Source: Solirubrobacter taibaiensis (GTDB lineage Bacteria; Actinomycetota; Thermoleophilia; Solirubrobacterales; Solirubrobacteraceae). From it: a stretch of DNA of 33,669 bases. Location of the stretch: the NCBI GenBank assembly GCA_027587225.1, contig JAPDDQ010000066.1:1-33669 (forward strand). Direction: 5' to 3'. Shown here one piece after another: positions 15,632 to 23,424 of the stretch. Position numbers and translations under genes: made by a program. The notes under the pieces are model-generated. The model ran no database searches, was not told the DNA's origin, and saw only the letters and a program-made list of their open reading frames with translations. Positions within the stretch are counted from its first letter, which is position 1; each line of letters begins with the position of its first letter.

Positions 15632-16452
15632 GGCGCGTCGAGGAAGCCCAGCATCCGGTTCGTCACCGCCGTGAGACCGGGTGTCGGGACTTCGACGGCG
15701 AGCGGGCGGTCCGCGAGCAGGCCGAGCAGACGCTCCGACCATTCCGGCGCCTGACGCGCCGCGAGCGAAGCCCCGACCTGCGCGGCGCGACGGACCACGG
15801 TCGGGTCCATCGTCCAGATCGCCTCGAAGATCCGGCGCGGGCCATCGTCCGGCGTCTCCCAGCCGACGAGGCAGGCGGCGAAACCGGGCGCGTCGACCAC
15901 CACCGCCCACTCGTGACCGAGTGCGTCGGAGGAGCCGACCGGGATCTCGACGGGCTCGTCCTCGTCCCCGACGCGCAGCTCGTCGAAGGTCGCGAACACG
16001 CCGACGGCATCGGCCACGCGCGCCATCCGGCGGTAGCGGTGCTCGACGGCGCGGTAGTTGCCCTCGCTCTGGAAGGCGCCGATGACCACCGGGCCGGCGG
16101 CCCGCGCGATCGCCTCTTCCTCGATCGCGCGCGAGAGCGCGACGAGCGTCGACTTGCCCAGCCGTTGCGGGCGCACGGGTCCGTCGGCGGCGACGAGCGC
16201 GGCGAAGATCGACGGACGGTCGGTCGTGCCCTCCACCGCGCGAGCCCGCTCGAGCGCCGCCGGGACGGAGAGCCCGCGGTCGCGGAAGGCGAGCACGCGC
16301 TTGATGGCGGCGACGTCGTCCTCGGTGTACACGCGGTACCCGGAAGCCGTTCGCCCCGGCTCGGGAAAGCCGTAGCGCTGTTCCCACATGCGGATGGTCC
16401 CGGCGGCCACGCCGGTCTGCTCCGCCACGTCCTTGATCGCGAGCTTCTTCAC
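15628..16452 (-). CDS. MerR-family regulator with a DICT-type sensory domain
   Basis: 274 residues. Residues 1-70 are a MerR helix-turn-helix (IKDVAEQTGVAAGTIRMWEQ, then RYGFPEPGRTASGYRVYTED). The remaining 190 residues match the DICT sensory domain described in diguanylate cyclases and two-component proteins (SKSTLVALSRAIEEEA-like start after position 95; VVIGAFQSEGNYRAVEHRYR; VFATFDEL; LGHEWAVVVDAPGFAACLVG). The ligand of DICT is not established. The GTG at 16452 has AGGTGGG 7 nt upstream (16466-16460) and is preferred over the GTG at 16464. It is divergent from the NAD(P)-binding protein gene at 16523, which may be its target. DICT assignment is by recognised pattern and not searched. Confidence 0.82.
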   Translation of the reverse strand: MKKLAIKDVAEQTGVAAGTIRMWEQRYGFPEPGRTASGYRVYTEDDVAAIKRVLAFRDRGLSVPAALERARAVEGTTDRPSIFAALVAADGPVRPQRLGKSTLVALSRAIEEEAIARAAGPVVIGAFQSEGNYRAVEHRYRRMARVADAVGVFATFDELRVGDEDEPVEIPVGSSDALGHEWAVVVDAPGFAACLVGWETPDDGPRRIFEAIWTMDPTVVRRAAQVGASLAARQAPEWSERLLGLLADRPLAVEVPTPGLTAVTNRMLGFLDAP

Positions 16453-16477
16453 AGGTCGTCCCACCTACGGCCGTGCG

Positions 16478-16487
16478 CCCGATCGGG
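16478..16487. promoter_or_regulatory. Short palindrome in the MerR/NAD(P)-binding divergent region
   Basis: CCCGATCGGG is a perfect 10-bp palindrome in the 70-bp gap between divergent starts, and a CGGGC at 16496-16500 repeats its left part inverted. It is a possible binding site for the neighbouring MerR protein; in such GC-rich sequence chance is a real alternative. Confidence 0.3.
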
Positions 16488-16522
16488 ATTCTCGACGGGC
16501 AACTCGGGTAGCTCCCTGCCCG

Positions 16523-17377
16523 ATGATCCTTGTCACTGGTGCCACCGGGTACGTCGGTTCACAGCTTGTCGACGAACTGCTCAAACGCGGTGAGAGTGTG
16601 CGCACACTCAGCCGCCGCGGCGCGGGCAAGGGTGACGCACGCAAAGGCGACGTGCTCTCCGGCCAAGGCCTGCCGGAAGCGATGGAGGGCATCGACACCG
16701 CGTACTACCTCGTCCACTCGATGGGGTCCGGCGGGGATTTCGCCGCCAAGGACCGCGCCGCAGCGGTGAATTTCGCCGTCGCGGCGGAGGACGCGGGCGT
16801 GGGGCGGGTCGTCTACCTCGGCGGGCTCGGGTCCGAGGACTCCGAGCACCTGCAGTCGCGCCACGAAGTCGCGAGCCTGTTGCGCGCTCGGCTGGGCTCG
16901 AAGGTCGTGTACGTGCGTGCGGCGATGATCGTCGGCCCCGGCAGCGCGTCCTACGACATCCTCGAGCACCTGATCAAGCGGCTGCCGGTGATGATCGTGC
17001 CGAAGTGGCTGGACACGAAGACGCAGCCGATCGCGCTCTCGGACGTGATCAAGACGCTCGCCGACCTCGCGCGCGTGGACGACGCGCCGGACGAGGTGCA
17101 GCTCGGAGGCGCCGACGTCCTCTCCTATCGTGAGATGATGGCCCGCGCCGCCCCGCTCATGGGTCGCCGCCCGCCGACGGTCATCCGCGTCCCCGTGCTC
17201 ACACCCCGCCTGTCCTCCTACTGGGTCGCCCTCGTCACCCCGGTGCAGTTCGGGCTGATCAAGCCGCTCGTGGACGGACTGGGGGCGGAGATGCTCGTGG
17301 AGACACCGCCCCCGCCCGGCCTCAATGACAACCCCCTGAGCTTCGACGACGCGGTGCGTGAAGCCCTGAAGCGATGA
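16523..17377 (+). CDS. NAD(P)-binding protein, NmrA/YbjT-like atypical SDR
   Basis: 284 residues. The N-terminal Rossmann motif is MILVTGATGYVGSQLVDELL (TGATGYVG as nucleotide loop), with DTAYYLVHSMGSGGDF and GVGRVVYLGGLG as further core strands. The C-terminal PVLTPRLSSYWVALVTPVQF is a signature of the YbjT-like subgroup. The active-site Tyr-X3-Lys of classical SDRs is not seen, so it may bind NAD(P) or a quinone-type substrate as a sensor or isomerase rather than a classical dehydrogenase. The ATG at 16523 starts directly at the first strand; an upstream in-frame ATG at 16388 would lie in the MerR gene. A TAGCTC 8 nt upstream could give a leaderless transcript. Its stop overlaps the next start by ATGA. 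Confidence 0.85.
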   Translation: MILVTGATGYVGSQLVDELLKRGESVRTLSRRGAGKGDARKGDVLSGQGLPEAMEGIDTAYYLVHSMGSGGDFAAKDRAAAVNFAVAAEDAGVGRVVYLGGLGSEDSEHLQSRHEVASLLRARLGSKVVYVRAAMIVGPGSASYDILEHLIKRLPVMIVPKWLDTKTQPIALSDVIKTLADLARVDDAPDEVQLGGADVLSYREMMARAAPLMGRRPPTVIRVPVLTPRLSSYWVALVTPVQFGLIKPLVDGLGAEMLVETPPPPGLNDNPLSFDDAVREALKR

Positions 17378-18138
17378 AGCTGCTCAACCGCGACAACGAG
17401 CGCCACATCGCCAACGCGGTGATCGCCGACCCCGAAGAGCACACCGTGATGGACGAGCACGGCGGGGTGCGGTCGGTCCAGGCCGCGAACGTCGAGATGC
17501 CCGAGGACGAGTTGCTCGCGCTGTGGAAGCCGGCCAACCTCGAGCGCCTCGCCCGAACGTACTGGAAGTACCTGTCGCGCGTCACGCTCGGGATCATCCG
17601 TGTGACCTACACCGAGCACGAGCGCCTGGTGGTCGTGATCGGGCGTCCGCTGGTCCTGCTGCGCTTCAGCGCACCCGAGTACGACATGAGCGACGGGCGC
17701 GGGATCGTGCAGTGGAAGATCCAGGACGGCCTGCTCGTGTCCCAGCGCAACGAGGGCTTCCTTGAAATCGATGTGCGGCGCGTCGAGCCCGAGCGTGAGG
17801 GCTACGCGCGGATCCACGTCGAGGTCGAGATCGCGAACTTCTACCCGTCGATCGCCACCTGGGTCGCCCGCTGGGTCTACGTGAACACCCAGTCGCGCAT
17901 CCACGTGCTCGTCACGCACGGATTCCTGCGCTCGCTGGCCAGGCTCGAGCTCGAGGAGTCCGTGGTGGGCGCCTTCGCCGAGGACGAGCGAGGGCCGGAC
18001 GGCGCGGTGAACGTCGGCGACACGCCCTGGCAGGGCGTGGTCGTGCTCACGCTGCTCGTTGGAGGAGTGCTCGCAGCATCCCTGCGGTTTCGATCAAGGC
18101 GGCGCGCGAAGACGGGCTGGCGCCGATGGCGTGGATGA
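17374..18138 (+). CDS. Unknown protein with C-terminal membrane anchor, coupled to the NAD(P)-binding protein
   Basis: 254 residues. I do not recognise a named family. The core (about 50-205) is beta-rich with conserved-looking aromatic and charged motifs: NLERLARTYWKYLSRVTLGI, RPLVLLRFSAPEYDM, VQWKIQDGLLV, EVEIANFYPSIATWVARWVY and NTQSRIHVLVTHGFLRSLAR. One transmembrane helix (GVVVLTLLVGGVLAASL) near 225-245 and a basic tail suggest a tail-anchored cytosolic protein. The start overlaps the previous stop by ATGA, so the two products are probably made together and may act as a pair. Its last 92 nt overlap the convergent esterase gene. Confidence 0.75.
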   Translation: MKLLNRDNERHIANAVIADPEEHTVMDEHGGVRSVQAANVEMPEDELLALWKPANLERLARTYWKYLSRVTLGIIRVTYTEHERLVVVIGRPLVLLRFSAPEYDMSDGRGIVQWKIQDGLLVSQRNEGFLEIDVRRVEPEREGYARIHVEVEIANFYPSIATWVARWVYVNTQSRIHVLVTHGFLRSLARLELEESVVGAFAEDERGPDGAVNVGDTPWQGVVVLTLLVGGVLAASLRFRSRRRAKTGWRRWRG

Positions 18139-18985
18139 AGCTGTGGATCAGCCCCGGGAAGAGCCGTGTGGTCACAGGGACACCGGCGTCCTCGAGCGCT
18201 CTGCCGTAGGCGCGGCCCTCGTCGCGCAGCGGGTCGAAGCCGGCGAGGATCAGCAGCACCGGCGCGGAGTCTTTGAGATTCGGTGACAGCAGCGGCGAGC
18301 GCAGCGGATCCGCGGGATCGCCGTCGCCCAGGAAGTGGCCGGCGTACCAGTCGCGGAACTCGTCGGTGAGGAAGAAGCCCTTGCCGAACAGGCGGTGCGA
18401 CTCGCGGATGGTCGTCATGTCGGTCACCGGGTAGATCAGCAGCGCGAGCTCGGGGTCGTACTCGAGCGCGAGCGTCGCCGCCAGGTTGCCGCCCGCGCTG
18501 TCGCCGCCGACCACGACGCGGTCATAACGCTCGGCGGCCCACTCGTACGCGCGCCGCGCGTCGTCGACGTAGCCGGGGAACGGGTGCTCGGGCGCCTTGC
18601 GGTACTCGACGCTAAGCACGTCCACGCCCGCGTGACGGCAGAGGACGCGGCACGGCGGGTCGTGCGTCTCGAGGTCGCCGACCACGAAGCCGCCGCCGTG
18701 CAGGTACAACAGCGCCGGCTTCTCGCCAGGCTCGGCGGAGACGTAGCGGCGGGCGGGCAGGCCGGCGACCGTCAGGTCCTCGACCGCTCCGACCGGCACG
18801 ATCTTGCGGCCCGCCGCGGTCGCGGCGGTCTCGCGCACGACCGTGCGCGCCGCCTCGGGCTGCAGGCGCTCATCCCAGACCGGCTCGCCGATCATGGCGC
18901 TCATCGCCAGCATGAGCTGGACGTCGGCCTCGAGGCGCTGGCCGTCGACGATGATCGGCGGACGGCCGGACAGCCGCCGCTGCAC
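18047..18985 (-). CDS. Alpha/beta hydrolase, hormone-sensitive-lipase (HSL) type esterase
   Basis: 312 residues. The oxyanion motif LYLHGGGFVVGDLETHD lies near residue 95 and the nucleophile elbow VVVGGDSAGGNLAATLAL near 165. The catalytic Asp is probably in GFDPLRDEG (about 255) and the His in PGLIHSFIH (about 285). This is the HSL/Aes family, which cleaves short acyl esters; the true substrate is not known. The GTG at 18985 is the only canonical start in reach, although the frame stays open and protein-like upstream (FVDAVVAERLGRLSPRVQRR), so the N-terminus may be longer. The cap region is normal in length. No signal peptide is seen, so it is likely cytosolic. Its 3' end overlaps the convergent gene by 92 nt. 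Confidence 0.9.
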   Translation of the reverse strand: MQRRLSGRPPIIVDGQRLEADVQLMLAMSAMIGEPVWDERLQPEAARTVVRETAATAAGRKIVPVGAVEDLTVAGLPARRYVSAEPGEKPALLYLHGGGFVVGDLETHDPPCRVLCRHAGVDVLSVEYRKAPEHPFPGYVDDARRAYEWAAERYDRVVVGGDSAGGNLAATLALEYDPELALLIYPVTDMTTIRESHRLFGKGFFLTDEFRDWYAGHFLGDGDPADPLRSPLLSPNLKDSAPVLLILAGFDPLRDEGRAYGRALEDAGVPVTTRLFPGLIHSFIHAIGASPSSRAALIETAGMLRALLQRAA

Positions 18986-19115
18986 GCGCGGCGAGAGCCG
19001 GCCGAGCCGTTCGGCGACGACGGCGTCGACGAATGCCCGGTGATCCGCGAAGCGATCACCAAGCGATCGCGCATGGCGCCGGCGAAGCCGGCTGCCGCGT
19101 TCGATGGCCCGGATC

Positions 19116-20120
19116 TCAGCCGTAGCGGTACCCCGTGAGCGAGCGCAGCTTGTCGCGGTCGTGGCGGGAGGCGATCCGGCGCACGGTGCCGCTGCGCGAG
19201 CGCATCACGAGCGATTCCGTGGTGGCCCCGCGCGAGCCCTCGTAGTGCACGCCCCGCAGGACGTCACCGTCCGTCACGCCGGTCGCGGAGAAGAAGCAGT
19301 CGTCGCTCTTGACCAGGTCGTCGTGGGTCATCACCTTCTTGACGTCGTACCCGGCGGCCTCGGCCTTCGTGCGTTCCTCGTCGTTCGACGGCCACAGGCG
19401 GCCGATCATGCCGCCGCCGTAGCACTTGAGCGCCGCGGCGGTGATCACGCCCTCCGGCGTGCCGCCGATCCCCCACAGCAGGTCCACGGGCCGCATCGGG
19501 TCGGCCGCGAGCAGCGCGCCGGCGACGTCGCCGTCGGTGATCAGCCGCACGCGGGCGCCCGCCTCGCGGATCTGCTGGATGCCCTCCTCGTGGCGCGGGC
19601 GGTCGAGCACGACCACCATGACGTCGCGCACCTCGGTGCCCTTGCGTTCGGCGATCAGCTCGACGGTCTTGCCGAGCGGGCGGTCCAGGTCCAGCAGGTC
19701 GACGATCTCGTCGCGGCCGGCCATCTTCTCCATGTAGAAGACGGGGCCGGGGTCGAACATCGAGCCGCGCTCGGCCAGCGCGATGACGCTGACCGCGTTC
19801 GGGCGACCCTGGGCGGTCAGGCGCGTCCCGTCGAGCGGGTCGACGGCGATGTCCACGTGCGGCGGCGTGCCGTCGCCGACGACCTCGCCGTTGGCCAGCA
19901 TCGGCGCCTCGTCCTTCTCGCCCTCGCCGATCACGACGATCCCGTCCATGTGGATCGTGTGCAGGACGGCGTGCATGCCGTCCACGGCGGCCTGGTCGGC
20001 CGCTTCCTTGTCGCCCATGCCGACGAAGCGCGCGGCCTGCAGCGCCGCGGCCTCCGTCACGCGCACGAGCTCCAGCGCGAGGTTGCGGTCCGGCGGCATG
20101 TCATCGCGGGGGGTGCTCAT
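19116..20120 (-). CDS. glpX: Fructose-1,6-bisphosphatase, class II
   Basis: 334 residues, full family length. It hydrolyses fructose-1,6-bisphosphate to fructose-6-phosphate in gluconeogenesis, in the cytosol, with divalent metal. The metal and catalytic motifs of GlpX are present: GIVVIGEGEKDEAPML, VDIAVDPLDGTRLTAQG, RVRLITDGDVAGAL and GIGGTPEGVITAAALKCYGG. The ATG at 20120 follows AGGAG at a good distance and overlaps the upstream stop by ATGA, so it is translated behind the membrane-protein gene. No other gluconeogenic gene is beside it. Confidence 0.95.
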   Translation of the reverse strand: MSTPRDDMPPDRNLALELVRVTEAAALQAARFVGMGDKEAADQAAVDGMHAVLHTIHMDGIVVIGEGEKDEAPMLANGEVVGDGTPPHVDIAVDPLDGTRLTAQGRPNAVSVIALAERGSMFDPGPVFYMEKMAGRDEIVDLLDLDRPLGKTVELIAERKGTEVRDVMVVVLDRPRHEEGIQQIREAGARVRLITDGDVAGALLAADPMRPVDLLWGIGGTPEGVITAAALKCYGGGMIGRLWPSNDEERTKAEAAGYDVKKVMTHDDLVKSDDCFFSATGVTDGDVLRGVHYEGSRGATTESLVMRSRSGTVRRIASRHDRDKLRSLTGYRYG

Positions 20121-20575
20121 AGGACTCCTGGAGGCTTGCGTGGTCGTTCGGTGCTACCCGCTCGCATCGCGCCGCCGGTGACGATCAGGGCGCAGCCGAT
20201 GAGGGCGACGAACCAGCCGATGCGCAGCGAGATCTGGCTCGACGGCGTACCCGGCCGGTCGACGAGGCCGACATAGAGCACGAGCACGATCGCGACCATC
20301 CCCACCACCGCGGTCAGCTCCCCGCGGGGCCACGACAGCTGATGGTCGCGCAGGATCACCCACGCGAGGATCAGCGGCGCGACCGCCGCGGCGAGCAGCA
20401 GCCAGCGCAGGATCGGGAACGCGTCGAACGCCGTCGCGGAGCCGCGGACTCCGTCGATCATGGCGTTGCGATTGTCCGGGTTGGTCTCGTACCACGGCAG
20501 GAAGAGACTCACTGCGAGCAGCAGGCCGCCGAGCACGGCGAGGTATTCCCCGCGTCCGAGGCGGCTGAAGTTCAT
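20117..20575 (-). CDS. Small four-helix membrane protein of unknown function
   Basis: 152 residues with four predicted transmembrane helices: LAVLGGLLLAVSLFLPWYE, ILRWLLLAAAVAPLILAWVI, LTAVVGMVAIVLVLYVGLV and IGWFVALIGCALIVTGGAMR. A short external loop (ETNPDNRNAMIDGVRG) follows the first helix. The first helix ending in LPWY is common in small actinobacterial membrane proteins of unknown role. It is translationally coupled to glpX, a cytosolic enzyme, with no obvious shared task. A minus-strand TATAGG 11 nt upstream of the ATG could start a nearly leaderless mRNA. Confidence 0.8.
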   Translation of the reverse strand: MNFSRLGRGEYLAVLGGLLLAVSLFLPWYETNPDNRNAMIDGVRGSATAFDAFPILRWLLLAAAVAPLILAWVILRDHQLSWPRGELTAVVGMVAIVLVLYVGLVDRPGTPSSQISLRIGWFVALIGCALIVTGGAMRAGSTERPRKPPGVL

Positions 20576-20585
20576 CCGGGCCGGA

Positions 20586-20595
20586 GCCTATAGCC
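20586..20595. promoter_or_regulatory. Shared symmetric -10 element between the glpX operon and tag
   Basis: GCCTATAGCC contains the self-complementary CTATAG. Read on the plus strand, TATAGC lies 10 nt before the tag GTG; read on the minus strand, TATAGG lies 11 nt before the membrane-protein ATG. Only 29 bp separate the two starts. The -35 hexamers are poor on both strands. Confidence 0.5.
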
Positions 20596-20604
20596 TGCCG
20601 ACGC

Positions 20605-21171
20605 GTGAACGACGCGCTCGCTGAAGGGCCGGATGGACGGATGCGCTGCTGGTGGGGCGCCTCCACCGCGGACTACGTGGCCTACCACGACGACGAGTGG
20701 GGCCGCCCGGTCCGGGACTCGGTGGCGCTGTACGAGAAGCTCTGCCTGGAGGCGTTCCAGTCCGGGCTGTCGTGGATCACGATCCTGCGCAAGCGGGAGA
20801 ACTTCCGGGCCGCGTTCGCCGGGTTCGACCCGGCCGTGGTGGCCGCGTTCGGCGATGACGACGTCGCACGGCTGATGGCCGACGCGGGGATCGTCCGCAA
20901 TCGGGCCAAGATCGAGGCGGCGATCGTCAACGCGCGCGCGGCGCTGACGGTGGACCTGAGCGAGTTGCTGTGGAGCTTCGCGCCGCCTGCTCGTCCGCGT
21001 CCGACCGGGCGCGGGGAGGTGCCGGCCGTGACCGCCGAGTCCAAGGCGATGGCGAAGGAGCTCAAGAAGCGCGGCTTCAAGTTCGTCGGCCCGACCACCG
21101 CCTACGCGCTGATGCAGGCGTGCGGGCTGGTCGACGACCACATCGAGGGGTGCTGTGTTCCAGCGGCTTGA
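20605..21171 (+). CDS. tag: DNA-3-methyladenine glycosylase I
   Basis: 188 residues of the TagI family, which removes 3-methyladenine from alkylated DNA in base excision repair. The Zn-binding set is present: Cys in RCWW, His in YVAYHDDEWG, and the C-terminal DDHIEGC pair. The base pocket helix reads FQSGLSWITILRKRENF, and VRNRAKIEAAIVNARA and FKFVGPTTAYALMQACG complete the helix-hairpin-helix fold. The GTG at 20605 adds 12 residues before the family's usual MRCWW start; ATG at 20641 is an alternative. It overlaps the next gene by 17 nt. Confidence 0.93.
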   Translation: MNDALAEGPDGRMRCWWGASTADYVAYHDDEWGRPVRDSVALYEKLCLEAFQSGLSWITILRKRENFRAAFAGFDPAVVAAFGDDDVARLMADAGIVRNRAKIEAAIVNARAALTVDLSELLWSFAPPARPRPTGRGEVPAVTAESKAMAKELKKRGFKFVGPTTAYALMQACGLVDDHIEGCCVPAA

Positions 21172-21868
21172 CGACGTCGGCGAGGCGCGGGAGGCCGCGA
21201 CGTGGCTCGCCGAAGCCGATCTCGCGTCGCTGGCGGGCGATGACCGCCCGTTCACGTTCTTCAACTTCGTCGGGACCTTGGACGGGCGCGCGGCCGTGGA
21301 CGGGTCCACCAAGCCGCTGGGCGGGCCTGCCGACCTGGAGATGCTGCTCTCGCTCCGCGCCGCCGCGGACGCCGTGCTGATCGGGCCCGGCACCGTGCGC
21401 GCCGAGGGCTACGCGCGGCTCGTCGGTCCCGCGCGGCGCCCGACCTCTCCCCCGGCCGTGCTGATCTCGCGCCGCTTCGACATCCCATGGGAGGCGGGCC
21501 TGTTCGCGGCCGCCGACCAGGAAGTGATCGTCTACGGCCCCGCCGACGCGGGCGAGCCGCCCGACGTCGCCGCGCCGGTCGAGGTCGTCCGGCTGGACGA
21601 GTGCACCCCGGCCGCGGCGTTGGCAGACCTTCGTGGGCGCGGCATCCGCGCGCTTTTGAGCGAAGGAGGCCCGACGCTGTTCCGCGGGTTCCTGGCCGAC
21701 GGACTCGTCGACGAGCTCTTCCTCACGCTCACGCCGGTCATCACCGGCGACGAGGACGAGCTCTCGATCGTCTCCGGCGGCCGCCTGCCCGAGCTCTCAC
21801 GCTTTTCCCTGCGCTGGGTCCTCCGTTCGGGGGATGAGCTGTTCTTGCGCTACGCGATGGCTGGGTAG
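21155..21868 (+). CDS. RibD C-terminal domain (dihydrofolate-reductase-like) protein
   Basis: 237 residues of the RibD-C family, an NADPH-dependent reductase fold related to the pyrimidine reductase of riboflavin synthesis. Core motifs are FNFVGTLDGRAAVDG, LRAAADAVLIGPGTVRAEGY, GIRALLSEGGPTLFRGFLAD and VDELFLTLTPVITG. There is no deaminase domain and no other riboflavin gene nearby, so it may not serve riboflavin synthesis; free-standing members often act in undefined reductions. It overlaps tag by 17 nt and is probably co-transcribed with it, but repair and flavin reductase roles do not obviously connect. Confidence 0.87.
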   Translation: MFQRLDDVGEAREAATWLAEADLASLAGDDRPFTFFNFVGTLDGRAAVDGSTKPLGGPADLEMLLSLRAAADAVLIGPGTVRAEGYARLVGPARRPTSPPAVLISRRFDIPWEAGLFAAADQEVIVYGPADAGEPPDVAAPVEVVRLDECTPAAALADLRGRGIRALLSEGGPTLFRGFLADGLVDELFLTLTPVITGDEDELSIVSGGRLPELSRFSLRWVLRSGDELFLRYAMAG

Positions 21869-21871
21869 CCT
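21866..21871 (+). promoter_or_regulatory. Candidate -10 box overlapping the stop codon of the preceding gene
   Basis: TAGCCT begins with the TAG stop of the RibD-C gene and ends 9 nt before the ATG at 21881. This is the spacing expected for a leaderless actinobacterial transcript. No good -35 is seen. Confidence 0.3.
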
Positions 21872-21880
21872 CGAACACCG

Positions 21881-23413
21881 ATGATCCGGCGAGTACTGAT
21901 GTTGATGGCGCTTTCCCTCGCCGTGCCTTCGGCCGCGAACGCGGCGACGATCACGGTGTCGGGCGGCGTGCTCCGGTTCACTGCCGCGGCCGGGTTGACG
22001 AACAACGTCACGTTCTCCGAAACGGCGGGCAGCGTGACGGTCACGCGCGAGAGCGCGTCCGGCGACCGTGACCCGTTCGTCCTCACCGGCTGCACCGGGA
22101 CCACCGACTCCGCGACGTGCGCCGGCCCCATCACGCGGATCGAAGTCGATGTCCGCGACGGCAGTGACCGCGTGACGGCGATCACCACTGGGCCTCCGCT
22201 ACCCGCGCCGCCCCCGCCGGTCGTGATGATCCCGATGACCGTCGATGGCGGCGACGGCAACGACGCCATCGACACCGGCTTCGGCAACGACACGATCGAT
22301 GGCGGCTTCGGAGACGACGCCATCGACGCAGGCCCTGGGAACGACGTGCTGCGTGGCGGTGAAGGCAACGACGTGCTCCAGCCCGACAACGGCATGGACG
22401 GCGTCAGCGGTGGCGAGGGCATCGACACCGTGTCCTACGGCACGCGCGTCTCCCCGAGCTATTCGCTCGACGGGCTCGCCAACGACGGCGCGGCGGGCGA
22501 GAACGATCTCATCGGCACCGACGTGGAGAACATCCAGGGCGCCGCGGAAGCCGGCATCGTCACGATCGCCGGCGACGGCCGCGCGAACCACCTCGAAGTC
22601 ACGGGCGGTCCCGGCGTGATCACCGGCGGCGAGGGTGCCGACGTGCTCGAGGGCGGGGCATCCAACGACACCATCAACGCGCGCGACAGCTCGCCCGACA
22701 CCGTGATCTGCAGCGGCGGCGTCGACACGGTGCTCGCCGACACGCTGGACCAGATCTCCCCCTCGTGCGAGAACGTCACGGTCGAAGCCGCGCCCGGCGG
22801 ACCGTTCGATGATCGCGCGCCGACGCTCGCCTGGAGCGCGCCCGGGGCCGCCGCGTCGCTGAACGCGAACGACCCGACGACGCTCCGCGTGGACGCGGCC
22901 GACGATCGCGGACTCGCCAAGGTGCAGTTCCTCGACGACGACCGGCTGGTGTGCGAAGACCTCGCCGCTCCCTACGAGTGCGCCTATACGCCGCGCGGCG
23001 GGGATGTGGGCCGCAACACGCTGCTCGCCGTCGCCGTGGACACGGCCGGACAGACGACCAGCGTCGTGCGCGCCGTGACCGTGCGGCGGTTCACCTCGCC
23101 CGGGCTGTCGCTGTCGCTGCGGCCCAGCCGGGATCGCACCGCGCCCTACTCCTTCCGCGCAACCGGGACGCTGCGGCGGCCCGCGACCGTGTCGCCTTCG
23201 CAGGGCTGCTCAGGCCGGGTCGTGATCACGGCCAAGCGCGGGACCAAGACGGTCTCCACCACGCGCACCTCGCTCTCACGCACGTGCGAGTACGCCGTGA
23301 CCGTGCGGTTCCGCTCGAAGGTCTCCAGCCGCGTCCGCCTGGTGGCCAAGTTCGAGGGCAACGACGTGATCGCCTCACGCTCGGCACCGAGCCGCACCGC
23401 CCGCCTGGGCTAG
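21881..23413 (+). CDS. Secreted protein with RTX-like calcium-binding repeats and Ig-like C-terminus
   Basis: 510 residues. A Sec signal peptide (MIRRVLMLMALSLAVPSAANA) is followed by a beta domain, then about six nonapeptide-type repeats (VDGGDGNDAIDTGFGNDTID, GGFGDDAIDAGPGNDVL, RGGEGNDVL) around residues 120-165 and further ones near 245-265 (VITGGEGADVLEGGASNDTI). The GGxGxDxxx pattern is known to coil as a parallel beta-roll binding Ca2+. After residue 300 come Ig-like segments. Unlike RTX toxins it has an N-terminal Sec signal and no type I export signal or hydrolase domain, so a structural surface role is more likely. Confidence 0.82.
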   Translation: MIRRVLMLMALSLAVPSAANAATITVSGGVLRFTAAAGLTNNVTFSETAGSVTVTRESASGDRDPFVLTGCTGTTDSATCAGPITRIEVDVRDGSDRVTAITTGPPLPAPPPPVVMIPMTVDGGDGNDAIDTGFGNDTIDGGFGDDAIDAGPGNDVLRGGEGNDVLQPDNGMDGVSGGEGIDTVSYGTRVSPSYSLDGLANDGAAGENDLIGTDVENIQGAAEAGIVTIAGDGRANHLEVTGGPGVITGGEGADVLEGGASNDTINARDSSPDTVICSGGVDTVLADTLDQISPSCENVTVEAAPGGPFDDRAPTLAWSAPGAAASLNANDPTTLRVDAADDRGLAKVQFLDDDRLVCEDLAAPYECAYTPRGGDVGRNTLLAVAVDTAGQTTSVVRAVTVRRFTSPGLSLSLRPSRDRTAPYSFRATGTLRRPATVSPSQGCSGRVVITAKRGTKTVSTTRTSLSRTCEYAVTVRFRSKVSSRVRLVAKFEGNDVIASRSAPSRTARLG

Positions 23414-23416
23414 TTT
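23411..23416 (+). promoter_or_regulatory. Candidate -10 box overlapping the upstream stop codon
   Basis: TAGTTT begins with the TAG stop of the calcium-repeat gene and ends 8 nt before the SDR ATG at 23425, the same arrangement as at 21866. No clear -35 is seen. Confidence 0.3.
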
Positions 23417-23424
23417 CCTCGCCC

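Noticed and set aside
15029..16387. 452-residue minus-strand frame covering the MerR and small-protein region
   Set aside because: Arg/Gly-rich and out of frame with the MerR-DICT gene, which has clear homology.
22200..22700. Calcium-repeat region as a DNA tandem repeat or CRISPR-like array
   Set aside because: The periodicity is at protein level (GGxGxD); the DNA copies differ and have no constant repeat/spacer layout.
22951..23424. Upstream extension of the SDR frame to 22951
   Set aside because: The added 158 residues are Arg/Ala-rich shadow of the calcium-repeat gene; the SDR fold starts at the ATG at 23425.
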